From: Blasia pusilla
Taxonomy: Eukaryota > Marchantiophyta > Marchantiopsida > Blasiales
Direction: 5' to 3'
Length of the DNA: 64,000 bases
Assembly (NCBI GenBank): GCA_050084515.1
Contig: CM114275.1
Location: 1,240,001-1,304,000, forward strand
Part shown: piece after piece, positions 48,771 through 59,234 of the stretch
Layout: the number at the start of each line of letters is the position of its first letter
Numbering within the stretch: the stretch's first letter is position 1
Notes under the pieces: model-generated
Database searches by the model: none
Told to the model about the DNA's origin: nothing
What the model saw: the letters and a program-made list of their open reading frames with translations, nothing else
Program-made: the position numbers and the translations under genes

Positions 48771-50283
48771 AAGAGACGAAAGGCTCGGAAAGTCTCTGGG
48801 AGGTGATGACCGACGGCCGCTACTTTCCCCTCTAGATTAGCGGCGGCAGGGAACTGTGCGGCCCCGTACAGTGGACTGCAGCTGGGGTATCCGAATCTCA
48901 GCCAAAGTAGCGAGGTGGGAGGGAGGGACAGGGTGGAGGTTCCTGTACGGTGCTCAGGCGACCACTGAAAAACGAGGTCCAAAAATAGCGGTACGCGGGG
49001 GAGGGACGGAGGAGACTGGCTCAGGCGGTCCCGGACTTCCGGCGCGAAGACCTTGTCGCCCCTCGGGGTGGGGGCCTCTCCTCGTCTTCATGATTCCCGC
49101 AGAAACTCGAGCGAGAAGGGAGGAGGACGGAGTCGACGGACGGCCGGACGGACGGACGAGTGAATGCATAGCAGCAGCACAAGGCGAGGCAGGCCAGGGA
49201 AGCGCAGGGCAAGGGAGGAGGACGGTACCTAGTTAGCTTGGATCGCTGCGATAGCGAGCGTGTGGAGAGCGCGTGCAGAGTGTAGATTCGAGGGATAATC
49301 GTCTAGAGCAGCAGACGCAGCGGAGGAAGGATTTGAGAGTCCGTGCGTCGAGCAGTGATGGGTTCTAGCTTCGCCCGTTTGTACTGACTGTGAGGCGAAA
49401 GGCTGCCTGCCATCTCCGCCTTCCGCTATATTCGAAGGGGGAGACAGAGGAGAGGGTGAGGTGGTCGTCTGCAGTTTTCTCGAGGGATTTGTTGCGGAAA
49501 ATTTCGCCAGCGCAGGTTGCTGCTACCGTGCAACTACTAGGAGTCAAACTTGTGCGAGGCGAGAGGACTGGAGGAGCTCTTTGGGTGATGCGAGCGGACA
49601 GGTTAGGCTCTCATCGGCGAGGTTTGGTTGTTGTGGGTGGGAAGTTTAGGTCTTCATTCTGAAGGTGGTGATGGTCATGAGGTTCACAGAAACACACTCG
49701 TTTTGCCAAACTGTTGAAAACAGTGAACAGGTTATGGAATTTTCTTGCAGTTCCAGAGTTTTGTGTGGTCCTTTTGTCGCTCTGTGTCGTTTGTCGTTCG
49801 CGAATTCGGGTGAGGGAGCGAGGATGTTACTCGAATGGAGTTTTCATCGAGTCATCCATTGTCGAGCAGAAGACCGAGAGATTAGGTTGGATTCGACTGG
49901 GTTCAGTTTGTTGTAGGATGCTGGTGTTGCGTGAGGCATCCAATTATCCCTTGAGTGCATGATTCTTGACTGGTGGTGTGCATTCCGGCCTTTGCTTTTT
50001 GCTGGGCCGCGGTCCTCTGTAGTTTGTAGCCCATGTTGTTTGGGATGCAGATGATGCCCACGCCGTTGACCTTAGGGGATGAAGTGATGAGGATGAATGT
50101 GGTGTCGGATACGAGTTTCGGTTAGTGGGGTGTCCTTGGGAGTTCCCGTGGAGGTGGGTCAAGAAGGTTGGGACTGAATTTTTTGTGCTTGGCGTAGGTT
50201 TTCTGTGCATCTAGTGGAGTTCGGGGCTGCGCGTGAAGAATGAGCCTGGGACTGCTAGTCCGAGAGTGAGATAGGCTGCAAAA
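48771..50283 (+). promoter_or_regulatory. Presumed promoter and 5' leader of the Cys/His-repeat gene
   Basis: GC-rich and purine-rich DNA directly upstream of the gene, with several short upstream frames (for example 49665-49916 and 49714-49962) that do not join the main frame. No TATA box or transcription start can be fixed. A long leader, possibly with an intron, is likely from composition. This is inference; no protein is recognised in it. Confidence 0.45.
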
Positions 50284-53190
50284 ATGAGAGGTGGTGGGGT
50301 ATGTTTGGAAGAAAACATGGTGTCTTCCTCAAGAGAGCTCTTCCCTCTGCGTCGGGAACATGGCGATGCGGGTGGTCCATTCAGCCCGAGAACCGGAGTT
50401 TCTACCATGGCTGCTGAGGCCACCCAAGACGCTCTCAGCAAATTCAGGAGCCTGGATCTTCCTTACCGGACATCTTCTTCGGCCGAGTCTCCAACGACTA
50501 CTCTATCCATTGGAGGGGACTCTGTAACGCCTGGTGGGACTACGATCTCGGAGGAGCAAACTCGCCAAACAATCCTACGATTGAAATCTTGGTCGATGAC
50601 TCCCGACTCTCCCGGTGGAGCTTGTCCGATGCAGCAACAGCAGGTGTCGATGGGTTACAGTAGCGGAGAATACAGCAGCTATGACAACTCCAGTAAGGGA
50701 GTTAAGAGGAAGAGGACGACGGCGGGACGGACCAGAGGAGGAGGAGGAGGAGAAGGTTGCTCCGACGGGGAGGAAGATCGCGAGAGGGACTCGGGCATTG
50801 TGTTGTGTTGGGGCTCATTGAAGGGAGGTGGAGGGGCGAGTGATTCCGCAACAAACGCACAATTTGCTAATAAGATGAATGGGATGGAGAGAGATTGCAC
50901 CATTCTGGGTCTGCGGTATGACAATTGCTCAGCCAGCTCTGATGAATTGCCTTACCAATACGACGGAGCGACAGGGGACCACGGAACACTCTTGCGTCTC
51001 GGACAGACGGGAAGTGATTCAAATAACAACAGCAACAACAGCAGAAGGTTTACCCCGAGACCGATCGGTGCTTCTGTTGGGGAAGACGTACATTTGGGCC
51101 TTGGACCCACCGGAGGTAATAACCCCTCGAATGAAATGACCAGGTTCGAGACCACCATGGATGGCATACCTGTCATCGACGAGGGCTCGTCTTCGGCGCG
51201 ACTGTCGAAGACGGGGGTAGGTTTCATGCCTGCCTTGCTGATGGGCAGTCCAATTCCTGGAGTTCCTTACCAACATCAACATCAGAGAATCGCCCCTCCG
51301 CAAAATCATGTGTTCCAGGATGAGCCTGCGAGTGAGCAAGACTTCTCTATGAGTATTCGTGCATCCACAAGCGGCGGCACCACATCTACTAGTGGGGCGT
51401 CGGGTCTCTCGGACCGCGCAAACAAAGTTTGCAAGTTCAGAGGGTGCAGCAAAGGTGCGCGTGGTGCTTCCGGACTGTGCATAGCACACGGCGGAGGCCG
51501 CCGATGCGAAAAGAGCGGTTGCAACAAAGGAGCTGAGGGCAGGACCGTATACTGCAAAGCGCACGGAGGAGGCCGTAGGTGCCAGAATCTCGGCTGCACT
51601 AAGAGCGCGGAAGGAAAAACTGACTACTGTATCGGTCACGGAGGAGGCCGCAGGTGCAGTCACGAAGGATGCGACAAAGCGGCTCGCGGCCGGTCAGGTT
51701 TATGCATTCGCCATGGCGGAGGCAAACGGTGTATGCACGAAAATTGCACGAAGAGTGCAGAAGGGTTCTCGGGTCTGTGTATTTCCCACGGTGGCGGCCG
51801 AAGATGTCACTTTCCCGACTGCTCCAAAGGAGCCCAGGGAAGCACCATGTTTTGCAAAGCACATGGCGGTGGAAAGCGCTGCATGATCCAGGGTTGTAAC
51901 AAGGGTGCCGAGGGTAGCACTCCTCTGTGCAAGGGCCATGGTGGAGGAAAGCGCTGTATGCATGATGGAGGCGGGATGTGCACCAAGAGCGTGCACGGAG
52001 GAACTCTATACTGCGTGGCTCACGGCGGTGGTAAACGCTGCCAGGTTGAAGGATGCTCCAAGAGTGCAAGGGGGAGAACCGATTTCTGTGTCAGGCATGG
52101 AGGAGGAAAGCGCTGCAAGGTCGATGGTTGTGGCAAGAGTGCGCAGGGCAGCACTGATTTCTGCAAAGCGCATGGAGGAGGCAAGCGATGCCAATGGGGC
52201 GTGGAAGGATCTGGCTTCGGAGAGTCAGGTAGAGAAGTGTGCGACAAATTCGCTCGTGGGAAAACAGGACTGTGCGCTGCGCATAGCGCTCAAGTGGCGG
52301 ATCGCAGAGTCCATGGAGGTGCGGGTCTCGGTCCAGGTCTTACTCCGGGGCTCTTCAGAGGTCTCGTCAGTGTCTCCAGCCAGACCCGTTCCTCTATGGG
52401 CGGTGGGGTTTCTTCGACCTCTACCGGCGCCATCTGCAGCAGCTCCAGCAGAGAGGAGCGAACCGTTCATGGAAACGGTTTGTGCAGTGGCTTGAATTTC
52501 TCTTCCATCCTCTCCCGAGGTGGAGCTCCCAGCGCTGGATCGAACACTTCCACGGTAACCAACGTCTTGAACGGCTCTAGCTCATCTGCAGCTGCAATGT
52601 TGGCCAATGCGGGGCAGTCTGTACACGGTCCACCTCCTGTGCTGAGCGGGATCAGCACCAGTGCTACCACTTGTTCAGGGGACCCATCAGATTCTTTTGG
52701 ACAATCTCTTATCCCCCCTCAAGTGCTGGTGCCCTTATCTATGCAAAAGAAGGATAGCCATGCTAGCTTCTCGAGTAGGCTCATGCACGGGCGCCCTCCT
52801 AGACCACCAATCCATCACATGTCTGAAGAAGGGGTGTTCAACATAGGCACTTTGTCGTTGCCGGAGGGAAGGGTCCATGGAGGTGCACTACCTGACAGCA
52901 GAATGCATGGTGGAACTGGAGGAGCGCGTTTGGGGTCTGCAGTGCCTGAAGGTAGGGTACATGGAGGTGGACTCATGGCTTTGCTTTCCAGGGATGTTAG
53001 TTTTGGACTAGGTGGAATGGATACCACCTCCCAGCCCATGAATGTGAGGTGGTCGCACAATTCTGCTCCAGCTGAGTACAGTCCCAGTGTTATCATGGAT
53101 GAGCCTCGAAGCTTGTTGGACCGACAAGGCGGAGGCTCTCTTGGTGCTGATGTCGGTCAGTTTCTCGCTGCTCGTGTGAACTTCAGCTAA
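50284..53190 (+). CDS. Cys/His-repeat nuclear protein, WRKY19-like/loricrin-like family
   Basis: Intact single-exon gene of 968 codons. Residues 1-380 are low-complexity with short conserved blocks (DALSKFRSLDLPYRT, CTILGLRYDN, FETTMDGIPVIDEGSSSAR, GFMPALL). Residues about 383-640 hold ten tandem units of about 25 residues of the form C-x4/7-C-x-K-x10-C-x2-H-G-G-G-(R/K)-R, with an eleventh degenerate unit to about 665 that has an insertion and lacks GGG. The C-terminal third is Ser/Gly-rich with several (R)VHGG and RMHGG motifs. Such units are known from the N-terminus of proteins annotated as probable WRKY transcription factor 19 and related plant-only proteins; there is no WRKY domain here. 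The units presumably bind zinc, and a regulatory nuclear role is inferred. The first in-frame ATG was chosen; a second at 50320 is possible. It converges with the GT61-like gene. Confidence 0.93.
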   Translation: MRGGGVCLEENMVSSSRELFPLRREHGDAGGPFSPRTGVSTMAAEATQDALSKFRSLDLPYRTSSSAESPTTTLSIGGDSVTPGGTTISEEQTRQTILRLKSWSMTPDSPGGACPMQQQQVSMGYSSGEYSSYDNSSKGVKRKRTTAGRTRGGGGGEGCSDGEEDRERDSGIVLCWGSLKGGGGASDSATNAQFANKMNGMERDCTILGLRYDNCSASSDELPYQYDGATGDHGTLLRLGQTGSDSNNNSNNSRRFTPRPIGASVGEDVHLGLGPTGGNNPSNEMTRFETTMDGIPVIDEGSSSARLSKTGVGFMPALLMGSPIPGVPYQHQHQRIAPPQNHVFQDEPASEQDFSMSIRASTSGGTTSTSGASGLSDRANKVCKFRGCSKGARGASGLCIAHGGGRRCEKSGCNKGAEGRTVYCKAHGGGRRCQNLGCTKSAEGKTDYCIGHGGGRRCSHEGCDKAARGRSGLCIRHGGGKRCMHENCTKSAEGFSGLCISHGGGRRCHFPDCSKGAQGSTMFCKAHGGGKRCMIQGCNKGAEGSTPLCKGHGGGKRCMHDGGGMCTKSVHGGTLYCVAHGGGKRCQVEGCSKSARGRTDFCVRHGGGKRCKVDGCGKSAQGSTDFCKAHGGGKRCQWGVEGSGFGESGREVCDKFARGKTGLCAAHSAQVADRRVHGGAGLGPGLTPGLFRGLVSVSSQTRSSMGGGVSSTSTGAICSSSSREERTVHGNGLCSGLNFSSILSRGGAPSAGSNTSTVTNVLNGSSSSAAAMLANAGQSVHGPPPVLSGISTSATTCSGDPSDSFGQSLIPPQVLVPLSMQKKDSHASFSSRLMHGRPPRPPIHHMSEEGVFNIGTLSLPEGRVHGGALPDSRMHGGTGGARLGSAVPEGRVHGGGLMALLSRDVSFGLGGMDTTSQPMNVRWSHNSAPAEYSPSVIMDEPRSLLDRQGGGSLGADVGQFLAARVNFS

Positions 53191-55186
53191 TATGATCGCA
53201 AATACATCTTGAATTTGCCTGTATGATCTGGTGGCACTTGTCCTAACATATCCTCACGGGAATTCGACTCCCGTATAGGGCTGAATTAAAAAGTTCTTGT
53301 TTCCTACTTCTGGTCAGTTTCTTGCTGCCAGGCAAACTTCAGTGTAGTTGTAAGTCGGTAGACCATTATTTTATTGAATCGTTCTGGTGGACACAGACAA
53401 ACTGCTTGTAAAATTTACCTACATACTTCCCGCTCCGATTCTTATCCTGGATTCGCATTTATGTAGCCGTTGATTTGTAGATTTCAAGTGATATAACTTT
53501 GAACAGTATTTCAGCGTAGGCATTAGTTGTTTCTGTACAATCTTGAGTTGTGTAACTCCGTTAGGTCGGGAGGTGAGGCCAACAGCTGATGGACTGCCTC
53601 CTTCTTGAGGTTATGATGTGAGCTCCTCACAACTCTCCTCCCACCAATCCCATATGTATTCATATTCACTACATTACTTATTATTAGCGCTTATCCTTAG
53701 CTCGACACGAGATGGAGATGTTCAACTCTTCACCTCTCCTTCACGTCTTGTTTGATGTTGTGGCTTGCATGTGTTCGTGTCTGGATCTGCCCACCTTGCC
53801 CCAGAGAAATCCCAGGAGTTTATACATCCCACTACACTTTTGCGGTGTGAGGTGGACAATAAACACCGATCTGTCCAGAAAAGGATGCGCGTCGAACTAT
53901 CGAACGATATTGGTCAAGGCTGATGCAATTGGTCACGAATCCATCTTGATTCTTCCATAGATTTTGGATTGGAACGGTACGCAGTCAACGACTGCCGCGT
54001 GTGTAGCACAGAATCGTTGCCAGGATGCGTGTCTCCGACTTCGCGTACAGAGCTGGGGCTCTGGGGGTCCGGTGATTTCCTTACGATCAGCACCCTGCGC
54101 TTGTTTGCCACGTGCCCTGAAAATTTCTTACGAACATCGAGAGGAAGTTGGGCTGCGTAGTCCTTCTGTACGCGTGCAGTCGTGAGACGATAGTAATGGC
54201 AGTTAATCCTCACGAAGGGAGGAAAGAATTAAAAGCCATATTTGTGGAATAACAGTCCGGGCAAGCTCGGGAATAAATCCCGTACGCACTCGAGACGTTA
54301 CGCAGGATCGAAGCTCACCTATACCTCGACCACCGTGCTTTGAATTACCAGAAGATCTTTCGCCAGAATATGAAACACCAGCTTCAAACATATGTCGCTC
54401 GTATGCTCAGACTCTGGCACTCTGCCAATCGGTCGATCCTCAGCGGAATGCGACGAGACATTCTCTTCTGTAGCTGCAAACGTCCGTTCTGCCATACCAG
54501 TGTCGCTCACGTGACCGCAGGGTTTAAAAGTGAGAACACGCGTTTCTTTGCGAGCTTACGACAGGAAAACCTGGAGGCTAGACAGAGCATACGCCATGAG
54601 AGTATTCTGAACATTCCTGTACACCAGGTTGCTTGTAAGTGACAAAAGATCCAGATAGTGTCACTCACTGAATCTGCTCTTTAAAGCTCCACTTGAATGA
54701 GATAACTGTCTTCCCCAACAAGATCGACTTTACCCGTCACAGTTTAGCTCGTGAAATGACGGAGTCGAGTGACCATAGAGATACATAGGGCATCCCCGCA
54801 TCCTGCCTTTCTAAAGTGATGCCCACCCAGAATTGAAGGAAATTACGAAGAATTTACGATATGCCTGGGGACATCTGGGTTGATCTACCCGATGTCATGG
54901 AGCTGCCTCTTCAGGGCCCTCATCATGAATGCATTCAAAAAATGCACTGCTTCGGACATTTGATTGTTGGCTCTCGGGCATGCTGGCCAGCCACAGGCTG
55001 CCATGCTCACTTGAAGCAACTTTTTGTAGCGTCTCTTCTCCTCACCTGTCTGTCACCGACCGGGCTTCTTCCTTGTAAGTGCGATGAGTATTGTCCTCTT
55101 GATTCTTGTAGCATCCACTGCAACTCATCGAGTTCTTGGAGCCTCACATGCACCACAAGCCGTCCCAGCATCCAGCGAACGCGGAC
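53191..55186. other. Space between two convergent genes
   Basis: About 2 kb between the stop codons of the converging genes, which must hold both 3' untranslated regions. Frames of up to 110 codons (for example 54340-54642 and 54861-55193 on plus) have no recognised family. No polyadenylation signal can be chosen with confidence. Confidence 0.5.
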
Positions 55187-57664
55187 TCAGTAACAGCACG
55201 TCATTGGACCCTGACTGTTGCTTGTGAAGCTGACCCAGTTACTCCCACACTTCGCTGCTGGGTTCTCCGTGTGAAGGAAAGGTTTACATTTACCTCGGCC
55301 ACCAATGAGGTTTTCGGCGAGGTCTGACATGCTCTGTGTGAACAACTGTGCACTCATCTCAGATATTATCAATCGAGAAAGAGAAAGTAGCTTTTGAAGT
55401 TGGGATAGATCATTTTTCGTGAGCTCTACCTGTCTGACTGCAGCGAAATAATTTCTACAGTGGGAGTTAGTCATGCAGACAGACGCTGTCAGGTTTTGGA
55501 ATAGGAAGTCATCTTCCAGCGAGCTCCCCTCTTCACATTGGTGTGCCATATAAACTAGACCGGAGTCAAGTGCTTGTGTCTCATGTACCCGGTCAAGAAC
55601 CTTAAAGGGTACGATCTCAATCAGGACGGACATTTTCGGAGCGAACATGGCTGGGAATACAACACTCGAACCATAAAATCCCAAAACGATGTCCGCCTTT
55701 TGAAGTGCGCTAAACTGCTTCTTGAATCCCATTGCCATGAAATCCTTAATGTGCACATCTAATCCCAGCGATTTTTTGGACAGCAGTGCCCTGAAAGTTG
55801 TTTCACTGGCGGGGGACAGATTTTCCTTCGTTTTATCCCCTAACATGCAGAGTAGATAAGGCCACTCCTTGGATAGCCGAGTCGTGGAACTAGCTCCAAA
55901 TCGTTCGCTCAACTGATCACGAAACATATCTGCAACAACTTCTCCGCCAGGCCAGTAACTTCCCTGGAGTGACATGAGCAACACGTCAGAAACACAGCGA
56001 AAAATCACCAGTAATACCCAACTATGTGAACGTCCAAGGTAAGCTACTGTTTCCTGTGTTTAAGGATCTCAGGTAGACAGAATCTCAGACGAGAAAGAAC
56101 GAAGAAATGTACGCAGATGCCTGTGGAATGTAGCACGTGAGTTAATCACATTGCATTGAGAGGAGTCACCATCAGAAAGCAATAAATTCACATCTCTGAA
56201 AACAACCCATTCAACGGAAGACCTCTCTGCTCCACTGCGTTTAGGGTAGAGATGCTCCTGACACGGATGAGACCATCACTACGTAGTTCTCAAATCTCGG
56301 AGGAGATACGTGCGCCTGAGTTGTGTCTATGGAGATTCTAAATCTGAATTCTAAATTTGGACTCTATGGAGACAGCCTTCGTCAGTTTGAGAGGAATTCA
56401 AGCAGCCCCTGCTCACAAGAAATCGATCCATGCAAGACCCCAGAGGAGTTTAGTCTCAAGTTTTCCTTCTCTTGTGATCTGATTCGACACCTACCTTCAA
56501 TGTACCCGCAAGGACAGCCTTTCGAAAGCACACGGGCCTCTCTTCTGTAGCAGCGGAGAACGAATCGCCCAGCTCTATCCTACCATCGTCAAAGAGGCTC
56601 CCTGCTACGTTGTCCACTCCAATCTTTCCATCCATGTGAGGACCTGTCGCTAAAATGGCAGAAAGATACGTCTGATGAAATCTTTCCTCCTCACCAGCCC
56701 CTTTCATGAGAATTTTCTGTATGTGACTGTCGGTCATGAACATGAAGGCATCCACCTGATCCTGAAACGCAGGGGTACTTGCATTGTTCAGCAACAGCAG
56801 CATGTTCACTTTCTGTATGAAGTGACCGGCATCCACGGTCCGCAGGTCTAGGTTCACCACCGAAACTGTTCTGTTTTTCCACGTTATACTCATACGCTCG
56901 TTTATCCAGGATGGCGACCTCTTAGCCATGGATATTCCCGTTTCTTTCACCATAGCTAGCCTGCGGGAGTAGAGATCTCTATTCCTGCAATGAATTGGGG
57001 TGAGCGGGCTGTCAGGAGCTGCATCCTCCGGCTCTCGACATGCTTCATTCGGCAGCCGAATCATGTGACTCCCGTTGTAGCACACGTTACGGAAAACCCA
57101 CAGCTGCTGCTTCTGATTGAAATTGCTGGCCACACTGTAAATGCTCACCTCGGAGCGAGACATGTCCGTTTCGCTGCTCTGAGTGTCGAGCTCCACCGCA
57201 TTGTCCGCTCGCCTTTCGGGAGTGTACCTTTCCACACCGTCGCCTAATTTCTCTGATTGATTTCTATCAATCTCGGAAGACGCAGCCGGTTCTTTCGCAC
57301 CCATAGGTGGAACAGAGTACCCTTGCTGCGCTGAAAGAGCATAAGCTGAAAGCGGCAATCCCAGCTTCAACAACGCGATGGAGATTTTATCTAAATGCTG
57401 CCGGTCTACCTCATCTTCGTCTGCGGTTGCACTGTCTGGTCCAGAACCAGAAGGATAGGATGTGCAGATCAGGGCGTAAAAGCAGAAAAGTGTAGACGCA
57501 ACAACGCAGACGAGGAGCCACGCTTTGGAGGAGCACTTTCCAGTCCTCGATCCCGCCCGCCGCAACTCCATCTCTTCCTCCTCTGCTCCAAATTCGTGGT
57601 CTCTCCCGTGCCTTCTCACGCCTTCTCCTCTGCCTCTGAAAAGACTGACGCTCCTTGACTCCAT
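55187..57664 (-). CDS. GT61-family-like glycosyltransferase (Golgi type II membrane protein)
   Basis: Two exons are predicted: 57664-56495 (390 codons) and 55963-55187 (258 codons plus stop), giving 648 residues. The intron 56494-55964 has a GTAGGT donor after TTGAAG and a CTCCAG acceptor, phase 0. Residues 1-47 are charged, about 48-67 form one membrane helix, and a stem follows. Family-like features include WVFRNVCYNGSHMI, VDAGHFIQKVNMLL, RPVCFRKAVLAG, KADIVLGFYGSS (about 479-490) and VLIEIVPF (about 503-510). GT61 enzymes are Golgi transferases acting on xylans or N-glycans. The usual HGAGL block is replaced by YGSSV and the Arg-rich motif before it is not clear, so activity or acceptor may differ. 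Further 3' exons cannot be excluded. Confidence 0.75.
55964..56494 (-). other. Intron of the GT61-like gene
   Basis: 531 bases. The donor reads TTGAAG/GTAGGTGT and the acceptor GTCACTCCAG/GGAAGT on the minus strand, keeping frame (phase 0). It contains stop codons in the relevant frames. The upstream frame would otherwise end after 12 more codons, and the downstream frame has no ATG at a sensible place. Confidence 0.75.
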
Positions 57665-58918
57665 TGCGCGAGGACCTCCAGCGCGCGGGAAATTCTTCTT
57701 CAGATCTCACAGTACCGACAAAACACGCAATTAGTGCGCCACTCTTTCCTCCCTCGCTGGCCCCCGTTAATCCCCTTCCATGGAGTACGGGTGATTCAGC
57801 TTTCTGGGTGATGTCACTGTAACGTCCCCGGCTGAGCCTGTGGAGAGTGCGCCAGACAAGTTCGCGAGAGCCGCATGATCGGCAATTTCTTTCCGCAGAA
57901 TCTGTCTGTCTGAAAGCGACTTTTCATGGTCACAGACCGCACCAGAAGAGGCCGTGAACGAGCGAGCGAAGGAGAGGCACAATTCTTCTCTGGCAGTTGG
58001 AGTTTCGATTCGATGTCCCCACCCACCCACTTTCGCACAAATTGTAGCTCAGTCAGTCCCCCCCCCCACTTAACTAAGAGACAAGACAATACTCACCCGT
58101 CCTCCACTTAACTCACTCACTATTCCATTAACTCTGTTTTGAGCATTTCGCTTTATTTTATAATAAAGTGGATATATCTAGATTTTGGCGTGTATTTGTA
58201 GGTTGTAGAAATTTCATGCGGGCGGAATGGACTACACTAGAGTCCGAATTTGGCTGGCAGTGCAAAATTTTCTTTTTGGAAAAATATTGTTGCTATGCTC
58301 CCAACTCATGACTACCCTGGTGCCCCTACGTAACTATGTAATTGATGGAGTCGAGGGGTCAATTTGAAGGATGGCACAAACGACCAACCGTCCATGTTTA
58401 GCCATGACAATTGGAGGTTGGGCCTAGTGACTACATTTTGTCTACTTTAAGTGGATTATATTTAATCTCCCCCAATTTTTTCCTCTAGAAATCTTTCCTA
58501 CAGCAAAAGTTGGCATTTAGGGGCAGTCCCCATGGAAATGTCTTTCGGGTCCTAGTCATGGGTCCGATTAGAGTTTCATGCCACCTCACGTGGCGATCAG
58601 GTAGTCTCAGCCGGCGGTAAGGTGAGATCTACCGGTTTTGTAACTTAGGGGATTGGCAAGAGTGTTCAACTCGGAAAAGTAATTGGAACTGGCTATAGTG
58701 CTTCGACGGAACAAGGATTGTCCTTTCTGATTCCGTGCCGTGATTTTTGCGGCGTGGAAGGACCAAGGACCATTCCAAGGTATGTGCAATCTCCACCACA
58801 GATCATGGCAAATTAAGATCTCGCAACCCTAAAAACGGTCCATGGGGACTAATCCTTAGGGTTTAGATCTCCATCTTGATGGTCAATGCTTAGGCCAAGG
58901 TATTCATGTAGTGGCTAT
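57665..58918. promoter_or_regulatory. Upstream region of the GT61-like gene
   Basis: The GC-rich part (57665-58110) is the likely 5' leader and promoter for the minus-strand gene. A TATA-like TTATAAAATAAA occurs on the minus strand near 58150-58163, about 490 bases before the start codon, which may or may not be used. A C-homopolymer lies at about 58060-58068. Beyond 58120 the DNA is ordinary intergenic sequence. Confidence 0.4.
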
Positions 58919-59226
58919 CAAGGTTGCATGTGGACAAAGTCCGTGTCCATGAACTTATGTCCGTTCTATGGAAGGACTTGTCCCTATGGGCCCCACCTTT
59001 CCGTTCTTTCTCATTCCACTTACTTGCCTTCGTGTTCCATACTCCCCCATTTCTTCCTCCCTCCACCTCCACCTCCACTCCCTCCTCCCTCATTGCTCCT
59101 CTCATGCTTGCCTTGCCCTCCATCATGGATTAAAAGTGTGGGTCCCACCTCTTGGAACCTATGTCCGTGGACATATCCAGACTTGTCCGTCCTAAGGAAG
59201 GACTTGTCCGTTTTTGTGCAACCATG
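58919..59226. mobile_element. hAT-like MITE, copy 2 (308 bp)
   Basis: It starts CAAGGTTGCATGTGG and ends TGTGCAACCATG, flanked by a perfect 8-base duplication GTGGCTAT at 58911-58918 and 59227-59234. The interior is the reverse complement of copy 1 (13251-13531): both carry the GTCC-AAGGA blocks, a 'GGGCCCCA' centre and the polypyrimidine stretch rich in CCTCCACC. So it is a recent, intact member inserted in the opposite orientation. The overlapping frames inside it are not genes. Confidence 0.92.
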
Positions 59227-59234
59227 GTGGCTAT

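Noticed and set aside
49665-49962. Small genes upstream of the Cys/His-repeat gene
   Set aside because: Short frames in the GC-rich leader without domains. At most they could be upstream open reading frames of the main transcript.
51019-52470. Long minus-strand frames opposite the Cys/His-repeat gene
   Set aside because: They are mirror frames created by the GC-rich repeated codons of the plus-strand gene and have no domains.
53252-53282. tRNA-like T-arm (ACGGGAATTCGACTCCCGT)
   Set aside because: The T-stem and B-box-like TTCGACTCC are present, but no acceptor stem, anticodon arm or A box fits upstream. It lies in the presumed 3' untranslated region of the zinc-repeat gene.
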